A DNA stretch of 43,843 nt from Alphaproteobacteria bacterium (lineage in GTDB: Bacteria > Pseudomonadota > Alphaproteobacteria > Micropepsales > Micropepsaceae): positions 1 to 43,843 of the forward strand of contig JAGWNK010000035.1 in NCBI GenBank assembly GCA_028871345.1. Reading direction: 5' to 3'. Shown here one piece after another: positions 7,101-15,595 of this stretch (positions are counted from its first letter, which is position 1; each line of letters begins with the position of its first letter). Below the pieces are notes generated by a model. The model was not told where the DNA came from. It did not search any database and saw nothing but the letters and a program-made list of their open reading frames with translations. The translations under genes were made by a program, and so were the position numbers.

Positions 7101-8942
7101 TCACCCTGCCTCCAGGAATCCCCCCATCTGGCGGTTCCACAGGCGGGCATAGGCGCCGCCCTTGGCCAGCAGCACCTTGTGCGCGCCGTCCTCGACGATG
7201 CGGCCGTGCTCCAGATAGACGACGCGGTCCATGCCGGCGATGGTGGAGAGGCGGTGGGCGATGGCGATCACGGTGCGCCCCTGCATCAGCGTCCACAGCG
7301 CCTCCTGGATCATGTGCTCGGATTCCGAATCGAGCGACGACGTCGCCTCGTCGAGCACCAGGATGCGGGCGTCCTTGACCAGGGCGCGGGCGATGGCGAC
7401 GCGCTGACGTTCGCCGCCGGACAGCTTGATGCCCTGCTCGCCCACGATGGTCGAATAGCCCTCTTCGCGGGAGAGGATGAAGTCGTGGGCATGGGCGTCA
7501 CGGGCGGCGCGGATCACCACGGATTCCGGGGCGTCGGCCTGGGCGTAGCGGATGTTGTCGCGGATGGCGCGGTGAAAGACGCCCGGCGACTGCGGCACCT
7601 CGGCGATCGCCTCGTTGAGCGAATCCCAGCTGATCCGCGCGATGTCCTGGCCGTCGATGAGGATGGCGCCGGCCTGCGGCTCGTATTGGCGGCGCAGCAG
7701 CTTGACCAGCGTCGATTTGCCGGCGCCGGACGGACCGACGAGGCCGACCTTCTCGCCCGCCTTGATCTCGAGGTTGAGGCCGTCGAACACGGCGCCGCCG
7801 TCGCGATGCGCGAAACGGATGTGTTCGAAGCGGATGGCGCCCTGGGTGACGCAGAGCGGACGGGCCCCCGGAACGTCAACGATCTCGTGGCTCTGGCTGA
7901 CCAGCTCGAGGGCCTCGGCCAGCGTGCCGACCTGTTCGAAATAATCGAGCATGCGGAACGACAATTCCTGCACGCCGCGGGCGATCTGATTGCCCAGCAG
8001 ATAGACCATCACGAACGTGCCGGCGCTCGTCGCCCCCAGATACCAGTCGCGCGCCGTCACCAGCACCAGCGTCAGCATGAACACCGTCGTCGCCAGGTGC
8101 ATGAAGGCGCGCATGGCGACGAGAAACCTGCGCAGCCGGCGCGAGGCGTTCATCTCGTCGGCCAGGAAATGCGACAGGAAGCGGCGCTCATAAGCCGCCT
8201 TGGCGAAGGCGCGGATCAAATCGGCGTTGGAGATGGCATCGACCAGCCGGCCGGTGGAGGTGGAGACTTCGTCGGAAAACGCCTTCGACAGGCGCACGCA
8301 GCGCCGCGCCAGCGTGATGACGATGGTGAGATAGAGCGCCGTCCAGACGCCGAGGATCAGGGCATAGACCGGCTGGGCCAGGAACATCAGCACGGCGCCG
8401 AGCAGCACCGAGCCCGTCACCCGCACCATTTCGAAGCAGATGATCGTCAGGATGGTGATGACCGCCTGCCCGGCCTGCTTGATCTTCTGACCGAGCTTGC
8501 CCGCGAAGTTGTCCTGGAAATAGCGCGGGGCGTGGCCGAGCATGTAGGCGAAGAGGTATTTCTGCGCCAACGCCCGCAGGCGCGGACTGGTGCCGATATC
8601 CATCGCCTCGTAGCCGCGATAGGCGAGCCCGGCGCCGAGCCACAGTCCCGCGATCAGACCCACCCAGGGCAGGACCGTCGTGAACGCCAGATGCGCCGAG
8701 CGGGCGTGCAGCACGCCGTTGACGAGATGGGAGAACCCGAGCGGGGCGAAGGCATCCACCGTCGCCGCGGCCAGGGCGATGCCGACCAGCAGCAGAACCC
8801 GGCGCACGAAATGGGTCTTCACCAGGAACCAGATGAAGGCGAAGGGCGTGCCCGGGACACGCGCATCCACGATCGCCTCGTCGAGCGGCTCGACGGCGGT
8901 CAGCACTTCATCGGGGACGATATGGCGGTTCACGGCCGGCAC
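7101..8942 (-). CDS. ABC transporter, fused permease and ATPase
   Basis: A 613-residue half-transporter of the ABC exporter type. The transmembrane domain covers about residues 35-330 (hydrophobic segments such as VLLLVGIALAAATVDAF and VLLGAVLMFLAQPVYAL). The ATPase domain has Walker A GPSGAGKST (about 403), Q-loop VPQSPGVF, signature LSGGERQR (about 505), Walker B ILVLDEATS (about 527) and H-loop AHRLST. It should work as a homodimer or with a partner half-transporter; substrate unknown (lipid, drug or peptide). The first start is GTG 8942, with an in-frame GTG 9 bases later; neither has a strong ribosome site. It stands alone between a lipoprotein gene and a glucosidase gene. Confidence 0.92.
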   Translation of the reverse strand: MPAVNRHIVPDEVLTAVEPLDEAIVDARVPGTPFAFIWFLVKTHFVRRVLLLVGIALAAATVDAFAPLGFSHLVNGVLHARSAHLAFTTVLPWVGLIAGLWLGAGLAYRGYEAMDIGTSPRLRALAQKYLFAYMLGHAPRYFQDNFAGKLGQKIKQAGQAVITILTIICFEMVRVTGSVLLGAVLMFLAQPVYALILGVWTALYLTIVITLARRCVRLSKAFSDEVSTSTGRLVDAISNADLIRAFAKAAYERRFLSHFLADEMNASRRLRRFLVAMRAFMHLATTVFMLTLVLVTARDWYLGATSAGTFVMVYLLGNQIARGVQELSFRMLDYFEQVGTLAEALELVSQSHEIVDVPGARPLCVTQGAIRFEHIRFAHRDGGAVFDGLNLEIKAGEKVGLVGPSGAGKSTLVKLLRRQYEPQAGAILIDGQDIARISWDSLNEAIAEVPQSPGVFHRAIRDNIRYAQADAPESVVIRAARDAHAHDFILSREEGYSTIVGEQGIKLSGGERQRVAIARALVKDARILVLDEATSSLDSESEHMIQEALWTLMQGRTVIAIAHRLSTIAGMDRVVYLEHGRIVEDGAHKVLLAKGGAYARLWNRQMGGFLEAG

Positions 8943-9050
8943 ACTCAGCGGCCGCGCAGAATAATCGGCTGGGCGACCGTTGGAAGATAGGAATGCGAAT
9001 TTATTGCAGGGACGTTAAGGCCGCTTCACCTGCCGGCGGCAACTTACGGC

Positions 9051-10547
9051 CTAGACGTCGAGGCGGCCGGAGGCGGCAACCCTGCCGTACCAGAGCCCCG
9101 AATCCTTGAGGATGCGCTGCTGGGTGCGGACGTCGACCCAGGTGAGGCCGAAGCACTGGCTGTAGCCGTGGGACCATTCGAAATTGTCGAGCAGGCTCCA
9201 GGCGTGATAGCCGCGCACCGGCGCGCCATCGGCGATGGCGCGGGCAAGTTCGGCCAGGTGCGCCTTCAGATAGGCGAGGCGCCGGGCGTCGGGCACCCGG
9301 CCGCCGGGCAACGGACCATCGGCATAGGAGGCGCCGTTTTCGGTGATCTCGATGGGCAGCTTATAGGCACGCGCCACCGTCATGACGATGTCGTAGAGCC
9401 CGCGCGGCCATACTTCCCAGCCGATATAGGTCAGGGGCCCTTCGGCGGGCATCCAGCTGTTGTAGCCGACATATTTCGACTGGCGCAGCGGGGCGTCGGC
9501 CACCATCTGGCGGAAGTAATAGTTGATGCCGATCCAATCGAGCGGCGCCCGCATGATCTTGCCGTCGCCCGGCTTGATGCCCATGGCCGCGGGCGGCTTG
9601 CCCTTGAAGGCCTTGGGATAGCGGCCGTGGATGGCGGGATAGAGGAAGAGCTCGTTGACGGCCTGGAAGCGCGCGACGGCGGCACGGTCGGCGGCACTGT
9701 CGCTGGCGGGCGTCCCCGGCGACATGTTGTAGGCCCCGCCGATCAGGGCATCGGGCGACATCGCCTTCATGGCCCGGAACGCCTGGCCTTGCGCCAAATT
9801 CACGACATGCGCCGCCCGCCAGGCAAGATCGCCGTTCTTGAGACCGGGCGCATGATCGCCCTGCTGGTAGCCGATGAAGGTGAAGACCCACGGTTCGTTG
9901 AAGATCGCCCAGGTCTTGACCCGGTCGCCCAGCGCCTTGGCGACGATGCCGGCATAATCGGCGAAATAGTTCATGAGATCGCGGTTCGGCCAGCCGCCCT
10001 TGTCCTCGAGCGCCTGGGGCAGGTCCCAGTGATACAGCGTGCAGGAAGGGCGGATGCCCGCTTCGAGCAAGGCATCGACGAACCGGCTGTAATGATCGAG
10101 ACCCTTTTGGTTCGCCGCCCCGGTGCCGTCGGGCTGAATGCGCGTCCAGGCCAGCGAGAATCGGCAGCTCTTCTGGTTGAGCCGCTTCATCAGCGCGATG
10201 TCTTCGGCGTAGCGGTGATAGGAATCGCAGGCCACATCACCGGTGTCGCCGCCTTTCACCTTGCCGCGCGTGTGGGAGAAGCGGTCCCAGATGGACTCGC
10301 CCTTGCCGTCCACGTTCCAGGCGCCTTCGATCTGATAAGAGGCCGTGGCCGTTCCCCAGAAGAAACCTTCGGGAAACCGCGCCGTCGCCACGTTGCCGGG
10401 CATGGCGCAGAGGGCGGCCGCATCCGAATAGGGCTGTGTCACGGGCATCGGGGCTGGATCGGGCGTCTGGGCCATGGTCTTACCCGATAGCGTACCGGCA
10501 CCCATGACAGCCAGAGACGTTGCGAGGAAGTCGCGGCGATTTTTCAT
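9051..10547 (-). CDS. exported family 1 beta-glucosidase
   Basis: A 498-residue glycoside hydrolase family 1 enzyme, retaining, with the two catalytic glutamates visible: acid/base in FNEPW (about residue 217) and nucleophile in ITENG (about 400). Other GH1 marks are FFWGTATASYQIEGA and WSLLDNFEWSHGY. The N-terminus is a twin-arginine signal (NRRDFLATSLAVMGAG, cleavage probably after TMA), so the enzyme is exported folded to the periplasm. Most bacterial GH1 enzymes are cytoplasmic, so this is unusual. It would cleave beta-linked glucosides or oligosaccharides outside the inner membrane. It is transcribed alone, downstream of the rplS terminator. Confidence 0.95.
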   Translation of the reverse strand: MKNRRDFLATSLAVMGAGTLSGKTMAQTPDPAPMPVTQPYSDAAALCAMPGNVATARFPEGFFWGTATASYQIEGAWNVDGKGESIWDRFSHTRGKVKGGDTGDVACDSYHRYAEDIALMKRLNQKSCRFSLAWTRIQPDGTGAANQKGLDHYSRFVDALLEAGIRPSCTLYHWDLPQALEDKGGWPNRDLMNYFADYAGIVAKALGDRVKTWAIFNEPWVFTFIGYQQGDHAPGLKNGDLAWRAAHVVNLAQGQAFRAMKAMSPDALIGGAYNMSPGTPASDSAADRAAVARFQAVNELFLYPAIHGRYPKAFKGKPPAAMGIKPGDGKIMRAPLDWIGINYYFRQMVADAPLRQSKYVGYNSWMPAEGPLTYIGWEVWPRGLYDIVMTVARAYKLPIEITENGASYADGPLPGGRVPDARRLAYLKAHLAELARAIADGAPVRGYHAWSLLDNFEWSHGYSQCFGLTWVDVRTQQRILKDSGLWYGRVAASGRLDV

Positions 10548-10639
10548 CGGGATGATCCTGCCGAGTCCGGAGCGAGGCTACGATAGACCTTGCCGGAATC
10601 GGCGGGCAATCGCGCGGCGCGATCACTTGCACGCGACCG

Positions 10640-10679
10640 CCGAAACGAAGAAGGCATGACCGTCGCCGGTCATGCCTTC
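10640..10679 (-). terminator. terminator after rplS
   Basis: A perfect 13-bp stem (GAAGGCATGACCG 10650-10662, CGGTCATGCCTTC 10667-10679) with loop tcgc is followed on the minus strand by CTTCGTTTCG. It lies 25 bases after the rplS stop and closes the ribosomal operon. The tail is only weakly U-rich. Confidence 0.75.
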
Positions 10680-10704
10680 GGCAAACCCGGACGAGGCCCT
10701 CGGA

Positions 10705-11118
10705 TCAGGCCTCGGCGCTTTCCGAAGCTTCGTTGTCCTGGCGCTCGGCGATGCGCGCGGACTTGCCGCGGCGGCCGCGCAGATAATAGAGCTTGGCCCG
10801 GCGCACGCGGCCCTTGCGGACCACCGTCACGGAATCGACGAGCGGCGAATAGACCGGGAACACGCGCTCGACGCCTTCGCCGTAGGAAATCTTGCGCACC
10901 GTGAAGCTCTCGTTCAGCCCCTGACCCTGACGGGCGATGCAGACGCCTTCGAAGGCCTGCAGGCGCTCGCGCGTCTTGTTCTGCTTGGTCTTCTCGTCAT
11001 AGGTGACGTCGACCACCTTGACGTTGACCTTCACCGTGTCGCCGGCGCGGAAGTCGGGATGGGCGTGGGCGCGCAGGGACTTCATCTGCTCGGCTTCGAG
11101 CTGCTGCAACAGGTTCAT
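10705..11118 (-). CDS. rplS: 50S ribosomal protein L19
   Basis: A 137-residue L19, which sits at the 30S-50S interface. Conserved stretches are [52 protein letters not shown] and [19 protein letters not shown]. An acidic Ala/Glu tail (about 12 residues) follows the conserved end. It is the last gene of the rpsP-rimM-GNAT-trmD-rplS unit, 104 bases after trmD, and is followed by a stem-loop terminator. Identity is secure. Confidence 0.97.
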   Translation of the reverse strand: MNLLQQLEAEQMKSLRAHAHPDFRAGDTVKVNVKVVDVTYDEKTKQNKTRERLQAFEGVCIARQGQGLNESFTVRKISYGEGVERVFPVYSPLVDSVTVVRKGRVRRAKLYYLRGRRGKSARIAERQDNEASESAEA

Positions 11119-11222
11119 GGTGGTCTCCTACGCGCGTGAACTGGTTCTTATTGGTCGCACTTTCGACGGCAAACCGGGTCTCACTTTGCCTCAAAGCACT
11201 CCGCGAAGGCGGGCCGTATAGC

Positions 11223-11918
11223 CTAGGCCTTCCCCTTTTCATAGAGGGTCCAAAGATCGGGGCGCCGCAGGCGGGTCAGCCGCTCGGATTCAGCCTGCCG
11301 CCACCTGGCGATTTCCTTGTGATTTCCGTTGGTTAGGACGTCCGGAACGGATCGCCCTTCGAACATCTGGGGCCGCGTGAATTGAGGGTATTCGAGAAGC
11401 CCCGCCGAAAAGCTTTCCTCGGCCGGCGAGGCGGCATCGCCCAGCACGCCCGGAATGAGGCGGACGGCCGCCTCGATCAGCGCCATGGCCGCGATCTCGC
11501 CGCCCGCCAGGACGAAATCGCCCAGCGAGACTTCTTCGACGGCCCTGGCCTCGATCACCCGCTCGTCGAGCCCCTCGAAGCGGCCGCACAGCAGGACCGC
11601 GCCGGGACCCTCGGCCAGCGCCTTGACGCGGGCCTGGGTCAGCGGCGCACCGCGCGGCGACAAGTAGATCAGCGCCCGGTCCCGACGGTCGACCGCGTCG
11701 ATCGCCGCCGCCGCAACGTCGGCGCGCATCACCATGCCAGGACCGCCCCCTGCCGGCGTGTCGTCCACGGTGCGGTGCTTGCCCAGGCCGTGGTCGCGGA
11801 TGTCGCGCACCTCCAGCGACCACGCCGCAATGGCCAGCGCCTTGCCCACCAGCGACACGCCCAGCGGCCCCGGGAACATCTCGGGGAACAGCGTGAGGAC
11901 GGTGGCGGACCACGTCAT
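11223..11918 (-). CDS. trmD: tRNA (guanine-37-N1)-methyltransferase
   Basis: A 231-residue SPOUT-class methyltransferase that makes m1G37 in tRNA, preventing frameshifting. The N-terminus ([13 protein letters not shown]), the knot region with [22 protein letters not shown] and [13 protein letters not shown], and the C-terminal [21 protein letters not shown] are all typical. The start ATG overlaps the stop of the upstream GNAT gene (ATGA), indicating coupled translation. Its place before rplS follows the conserved bacterial order. Confidence 0.96.
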   Translation of the reverse strand: MTWSATVLTLFPEMFPGPLGVSLVGKALAIAAWSLEVRDIRDHGLGKHRTVDDTPAGGGPGMVMRADVAAAAIDAVDRRDRALIYLSPRGAPLTQARVKALAEGPGAVLLCGRFEGLDERVIEARAVEEVSLGDFVLAGGEIAAMALIEAAVRLIPGVLGDAASPAEESFSAGLLEYPQFTRPQMFEGRSVPDVLTNGNHKEIARWRQAESERLTRLRRPDLWTLYEKGKA

Positions 11919-12364
11919 GCCAGTTCCAGCTTGAATCCGAAGTGGCTCTGGATGAAGCCGAGCCGGCGATAGAACAGGTGCGCACGGCGGCGGCGCATGT
12001 CGGAGGTCAGCTGGATGAGCTTGCAGCCCGCACGCCCGGCCTCGTCTATGGCGTGATGCATCAGGGCCGTGCCGACGCCGGTGCCGCGCAGCCGCGAGAT
12101 CACGCGCACGGACTCGACGAAGGCCCGCTTGGCGCCGCCGCGGGAAAGCCCGGTGACGAAGAAGAGCTGCAGCGAGGCGACGATCTCGCCGTCCTCCTCG
12201 GCCAAGACGACCCGGTTGTCGCCTCTCTTCGACATTTCCGCGAAGGCCCGCCGATAGGTGTCCAGCGCGTCGGATTCGCGGGCCTTGGCGAAGTCGTCAT
12301 CCAAGAGCATGGCGACGACGGCGGGCAAGTCCGTCTCCGTGGCGTAGCGAAAGCTGAGAGTCAT
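11915..12364 (-). CDS. GNAT-family N-acetyltransferase inside the ribosomal operon
   Basis: A 149-residue GNAT protein. The acetyl-CoA-binding region shows [20 protein letters not shown] (motif A with R-x-x-G-x-G, about residues 86-105), followed by motif B ([25 protein letters not shown]). The N-terminus ([16 protein letters not shown]) is the usual first strand and helix. Acceptor unknown; a ribosomal or tRNA-related target is tempting because of context but unproven. Its ends overlap rimM and trmD by ATGA on both sides, so it is translated in step with them. The usual order is rpsP-rimM-trmD-rplS without such a gene. Confidence 0.9.
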   Translation of the reverse strand: MTLSFRYATETDLPAVVAMLLDDDFAKARESDALDTYRRAFAEMSKRGDNRVVLAEEDGEIVASLQLFFVTGLSRGGAKRAFVESVRVISRLRGTGVGTALMHHAIDEAGRAGCKLIQLTSDMRRRRAHLFYRRLGFIQSHFGFKLELA

Positions 12365-12879
12365 GCGGCACCGCCCCTGTCTTCGATTTCATCCGGAACC
12401 GCCACGACGACGCGCCCCGCCGCCATGTCGATCTCCGGAACGTTGGCGCGCGTGAAGGCGAGAAGGATTTCCTCGCCGGCCTCACCCGCGATCACCAGCA
12501 CATCGCCGGCGCCGAAATTGTGCACGCCCGTGATGCGGCCGATGCGCCGGCCTTCGCTGTCCTCGGCGGAGAGGCCCACGAGATCGGCGTGGTAGAACTC
12601 TCCTTCGCCGGTCATCGGCAAAACGGCGCGCGTCACGAAGAGCTCGACGCCCTTCAGCGCTTCCGCCGCGGAGCGGTCGGCAACCTCGCGCAAGGCCACC
12701 ACCGCCTCGCCCGCCCCCGCGGGCCGCACGGCCTCGACCGTGAAGCTCCTTCCGTCACGGGCATGCAGCGGCCCGTAAGCGCCGAGGCGGTCGGGCGATT
12801 CGGTGAAGGTCTTCACCCGCACCTCGCCCTTCAGCCCGTGGGCGCCGATCACCGCCGCCAGGAGGACGTCGCGGTCCAT
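12361..12879 (-). CDS. rimM: ribosome maturation factor RimM
   Basis: A 172-residue factor needed for 30S assembly that binds S19 and the 3' domain of 16S rRNA. The N-terminal barrel starts VLLAAVIGAHGLKGEVRVKTFTE and the PRC-barrel half carries EFYHADLVGL, GRITGVHNFGAGDVL and LLAFTRANVPEID. Nine bases separate it from rpsP upstream, and its stop overlaps the GNAT start. The Gly/Ala-rich C-terminus is slightly variable, as usual for the family. Confidence 0.95.
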   Translation of the reverse strand: MDRDVLLAAVIGAHGLKGEVRVKTFTESPDRLGAYGPLHARDGRSFTVEAVRPAGAGEAVVALREVADRSAAEALKGVELFVTRAVLPMTGEGEFYHADLVGLSAEDSEGRRIGRITGVHNFGAGDVLVIAGEAGEEILLAFTRANVPEIDMAAGRVVVAVPDEIEDRGGAA

Positions 12880-12888
12880 GGCCGCGGC

Positions 12889-13242
12889 TTAGGACGCCTC
12901 GGCCGGCGCCGCCGCCTTGGCTGCCGCCGCCGCGCGCTCCTGCGCCTTCTTCTTGGGCTTGGCCTTCTCGGGATTGTTCTTCTTCAGCGGCTTCAACAGG
13001 CCCGCGTTCGCCAGGAAGCGGTGCACGCGGTCCGAGGCCGTGGCGCCCTTCTTGAGCCATTCCTTCGCCTTGTCGAGGTCGAGCTTGACGCGGTCGGCGT
13101 GGTCCTTGGGCAGCAGCGGATTATAGAAGCCGATCTTCTCGATGAAGCGACCGTCGCGCGGCATGCGCGAATCCGCGATGACGATCGCATAATGCGGGCG
13201 CTTCTTGGTGCCGCCGCGCGAGAGCCTGATTTTCAAAGCCAT
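12889..13242 (-). CDS. rpsP: 30S ribosomal protein S16
   Basis: A 117-residue S16. The conserved body is [20 protein letters not shown], then [23 protein letters not shown] and a helix ending [21 protein letters not shown] Lys/Ala-rich tail of about 30 residues follows, as often in alphaproteobacteria. ATG 13242 is preceded by GAAGGGA, so an in-frame extension to 13275 is rejected. First gene of the rpsP-rimM-GNAT-trmD-rplS unit, separated from ffh upstream by a 148-bp spacer filled with a hairpin element. Confidence 0.97.
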   Translation of the reverse strand: MALKIRLSRGGTKKRPHYAIVIADSRMPRDGRFIEKIGFYNPLLPKDHADRVKLDLDKAKEWLKKGATASDRVHRFLANAGLLKPLKKNNPEKAKPKKKAQERAAAAAKAAAPAEAS

Positions 13243-13282
13243 TGATAAAGTCCCTTCGTTCTTAAGTTCGCACAATCGGATT

Positions 13283-13376
13283 CCCTCCCCTGCAAGGGGA
13301 GGGCTAGGAAGGGGTCATGCCACCGACCCCCACCCGGCTCGCCGGGGCGAGCCGACCTCCCCCTTTCAGGGGGAGG
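13283..13376. repeat. composite hairpin element, copy B
   Basis: Three perfect stem-loops in a row: CCCTCCCC-tgcaa-GGGGAGGG (13283-13303), CGGCTCGCC-gg-GGCGAGCCG (13335-13354) and CCTCCCCCT-ttc-AGGGGGAGG (13356-13376). A 26-bp core (13353-13378) is identical to copy F (29602-29627). It lies between ffh and rpsP, 14 bases after the ffh stop. Confidence 0.85.
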
Positions 13377-13390
13377 AACAGAAAAAGCCG

Positions 13391-14758
13391 TCATCGCCGG
13401 CCTCCGACGCCGGGCGGAGGACCGCCCATGCCGAAGAGGCCCGCCAGCGGATTGCCGCGCCCGCCGCGGCCGAGCTTCTTAAGCGCGTCGGACATCTGGC
13501 GGTGCATCTTGAGCAGCTTGTTCACGTCGGAGACCTCGACGCCGGAGCCCGACGCGATGCGCTTGCGCCGCGAGCCGTTGATGATGTCGGGATCGGTGCG
13601 CTCCTGCTTCGTCATCGACGAGATGATCGCCTCCTGACGGGTGAGGATCTTGTCGTCGAGGCCGGCCGCGTCGAGCTGGTTCTTGATCTTGCCCACGCCG
13701 GGCAGCATGGCGAGCATGCCCTGCATGCCGCCCAGCTTCTTCATCTGGCGCAGCTGATCGGCGAGATCGTCCATGTCGAACGATCCCTTCTTCATCTTGG
13801 CCGCGAGCTTCTCGGCCTTCTCCTGGTCGATGGTCTCGGCCGCCTTCTCGACCAGCGACACCACGTCGCCCATGTCGAGGATGCGGTTGGCCACGCGCTC
13901 GGGATGGAAGGCTTCCAGCGCCTCAAGCTTCTCGCCCATGCCGAGGAACTTGATCGGCGCGCCGGTGACCGCACGCATGGAGAGCGCCGCGCCGCCGCGG
14001 GCGTCGCCGTCGGCGCGCGTCAGGATGATGCCCGACAGCGGCACGCGGGCGTGGAAGGACTTGGCGATGTTGACCGCGTCCTGGCCGGTCAGGCTGTCGG
14101 CGACGAGCAGCGTCTCGTGCGGGTTGGTGGCTTCCTTCACCGAGGCCACTTCGGCCATCAGCTGCTCGTCGACGTGCTGGCGCCCGGCGGTGTCGAGGAT
14201 CACGACGTCGTAGCCGCCGACGCGGGCCGCGGCCATGGCGCGCCTGGCAATCGTGATGGGCGTCTGTCCCGCGATCACCGGCAGCGTGGCGACCCCCGCC
14301 TGGTCGCCCAGCACCTTCAGCTGTTCCATGGCGGCGGGGCGGTTGACGTCGAGCGACGCCATCAGGACGCGCTTCTTCTCTTTGGTCTGCAGTTGCAGGC
14401 CGAGCTTGGCCGAGGTCGTCGTCTTGCCCGAGCCCTGCAGGCCCACCATCAGGATCGGCGCCGGCGGCGAACCGAGCACGAGCGATGCGCTCTGGCTGCC
14501 CAGGGTTTCCACCAGCTGGTCGTGGACGATCTTGACCACCTGCTGGGCGGGCGTGACCGAACGGATGACCGCCTCGCCTTCCGCCTTGGGGCGCACCTTG
14601 CGGACGAAATCGTCGACCACGCCGAGTTCGACGTCGGCCTCGAGCAGGGCCGCGCGCACTTCCACCAGCGCCGCATCGACATCGGCTTCCGACAGGGCCC
14701 CACGGCCGCGAAGCTTGTCGAACACGCCGCCAAGGCGCGATTGCAATGAATCGAACAT
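13391..14758 (-). CDS. ffh: signal recognition particle GTPase Ffh
   Basis: A 455-residue SRP54 homologue that binds signal sequences on the ribosome and docks with FtsY. N domain about 1-95; G domain with P-loop GLQGSGKTTT (about 104), DVNRPAAMEQL, DTAGRQ, LTRADGDARGGAAL and FLGMGEKLEALE; Met-rich M domain from about 300 (MKKGSFDMDDLADQLRQMKKLGGMQGMLAMLPG) with the RNA-binding helix (SRRKRIASGSG). The Gly/Pro-rich tail is short. The 4.5S RNA partner was not found in the window. It is followed by a hairpin element and then rpsP, so co-transcription with the ribosomal unit is possible. Confidence 0.97.
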   Translation of the reverse strand: MFDSLQSRLGGVFDKLRGRGALSEADVDAALVEVRAALLEADVELGVVDDFVRKVRPKAEGEAVIRSVTPAQQVVKIVHDQLVETLGSQSASLVLGSPPAPILMVGLQGSGKTTTSAKLGLQLQTKEKKRVLMASLDVNRPAAMEQLKVLGDQAGVATLPVIAGQTPITIARRAMAAARVGGYDVVILDTAGRQHVDEQLMAEVASVKEATNPHETLLVADSLTGQDAVNIAKSFHARVPLSGIILTRADGDARGGAALSMRAVTGAPIKFLGMGEKLEALEAFHPERVANRILDMGDVVSLVEKAAETIDQEKAEKLAAKMKKGSFDMDDLADQLRQMKKLGGMQGMLAMLPGVGKIKNQLDAAGLDDKILTRQEAIISSMTKQERTDPDIINGSRRKRIASGSGVEVSDVNKLLKMHRQMSDALKKLGRGGRGNPLAGLFGMGGPPPGVGGRR

Positions 14759-14819
14759 GCGTTCCCGTCACCCAAAACACGAACGCCCCAGGGGGCGCCA
14801 CGCGCTGCCTGGGGGCGAT

Positions 14820-14836
14820 CCCGGGCCCGGCCCGGG
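14820..14836. repeat. GC-rich hairpin upstream of ffh
   Basis: CCCGGGCC-c-GGCCCGGG is a perfect 8-bp-arm inverted repeat 62 bases upstream of the ffh start. Weaker inverted repeats flank it (GGAAAG...CTTTCC around 14839-14858). These may form a structured ffh leader. No SRP RNA consensus was seen here. Confidence 0.5.
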
Positions 14837-14901
14837 ACCGGAAAGGCCGAAGTCTTTCCGGAGCGCGCGGGTTTTAGGCCGGGGCGGCAGGCCAGTCAAA
14901 C

Positions 14902-14932
14902 TGGAAAGCGGCACTTGACAAGTGGAAAGCGG
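14902..14932 (+). promoter_or_regulatory. putative higBA promoter with paired direct repeats
   Basis: TGGAAAGCGG occurs twice (14902-14911 and 14923-14932), exactly 21 bases apart, i.e. two helical turns. Between the copies lies a perfect -35 hexamer TTGACA (14915-14920); a weak -10 candidate (TACAGA, 14938-14943) follows at 17-base spacing. An adjacent small dyad CCAGT-caa-ACTGG spans 14892-14904. The layout suits an autoregulated toxin-antitoxin promoter bound by the HigA-type antitoxin. Function is inferred. Confidence 0.5.
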
Positions 14933-15000
14933 ATCTTTACAGACCAGGTAACTGGCGAGCGCATGGGCGCGGCGAAATGCGTCCCGCCGCGGGTTCGCCC

Positions 15001-15279
15001 GTGATCCAGTCGTTCGCGTCCAAAGCTCTGAAGGAGCTTTTTGAAACAGGAGTTGGTCGTCGCATCCGACCCGATTTGCACAAGCGGTCGCTGCAAATAT
15101 CGGATGCCATTCATCGGGCCGAAACGTTGAATGATCTGAAGTTACCCGGCCTGAGGCTGCATCCTGACAGCCGATACAAGCCGGTAAGATGGCGAGTGGA
15201 CGTCAATGGACCGTGGCGGATCACGTTCGAGTGGAAGGACGGCGAGGCGAGCAAAGTCGACCTCGTCCAAGACCATTGA
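15001..15279 (+). CDS. HigB/RelE-type toxin
   Basis: A 92-residue protein of the HigB (RelE-like) toxin family, ribosome-dependent mRNA interferases. Family marks are SFASKALKELFETGVG at the N-terminus, LHKRSLQISDAIHRAETLNDLKLPGLRLHP in the middle and WRVDVNGPWRITFEWKDGEASKVDLVQDH at the end. The GTG at 15001 gives the usual family length; an ATG at 14977 would add 8 residues, and neither has a strong ribosome site. It precedes the antitoxin, the typical order for higBA, and the two genes overlap or abut. Confidence 0.88.
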   Translation: MIQSFASKALKELFETGVGRRIRPDLHKRSLQISDAIHRAETLNDLKLPGLRLHPDSRYKPVRWRVDVNGPWRITFEWKDGEASKVDLVQDH

Positions 15280-15583
15280 GCTGCAAAGCAAGAGACGTCC
15301 CACGCACCCCGGCGAGCTGTTCCGCGATATCGTGTTGCCAGAACTTGGGCTCTCCGTGAGCAAGGCTGCCCGCCAGTTGGGCGTTTCCCGTCAAACGCTG
15401 CATGCGATCATGTCCGGCCGCTCCGCGGTCACGGCGGAAATGGCGCTTCGCTTGGGGCGCTTCTGCGGCAATGGCCCCGGATTGTGGCTACGGATGCAAC
15501 AAGCATTCGATCTGTGGGAAGCCCAAGCGCAGCTTGAGGGGAAGCTGGACGCGATCCCGGTCTACAATGTGGCAGCCGAGTGA
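15206..15583 (+). CDS. HigA-type antitoxin, XRE family
   Basis: The conserved body (QSKRRPTHPGELFRDIVLPELG, helix-turn-helix VSKAARQLGVSRQTLHAIMSGRSAVTAEMALRLGRFCG, then PGLWLRMQQAFDLWEAQ) is that of HigA antitoxins, which neutralise HigB and repress their own promoter. The only ATG in frame is 15206, overlapping the toxin gene by 74 bases and adding a basic extension of about 25 residues. Family members usually begin just before the QSKRRPT block; at that point the frame has ATT (15275) overlapping the toxin stop, or CTG 15281. The true start may therefore be a rare codon. Confidence 0.85.
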   Translation: MDRGGSRSSGRTARRAKSTSSKTIELQSKRRPTHPGELFRDIVLPELGLSVSKAARQLGVSRQTLHAIMSGRSAVTAEMALRLGRFCGNGPGLWLRMQQAFDLWEAQAQLEGKLDAIPVYNVAAE

Positions 15584-15595
15584 ATTGCCTGCCGC

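Noticed and set aside
7084..7102. Inverted repeat GACACGC/GCGTGTC at the end of the ABC transporter gene as terminator
   Set aside because: It overlaps the stop codon and has no U-tract after it, so a terminator call is not supported.
7098..8990. Long plus-strand frame opposite the ABC transporter
   Set aside because: It mirrors codon phase of the real gene; its protein is Asp/His/Arg-rich and matches no family.
14759..14900. SRP 4.5S RNA gene upstream of ffh
   Set aside because: Several GC-rich hairpins are present but no conserved SRP RNA loop motif was found.
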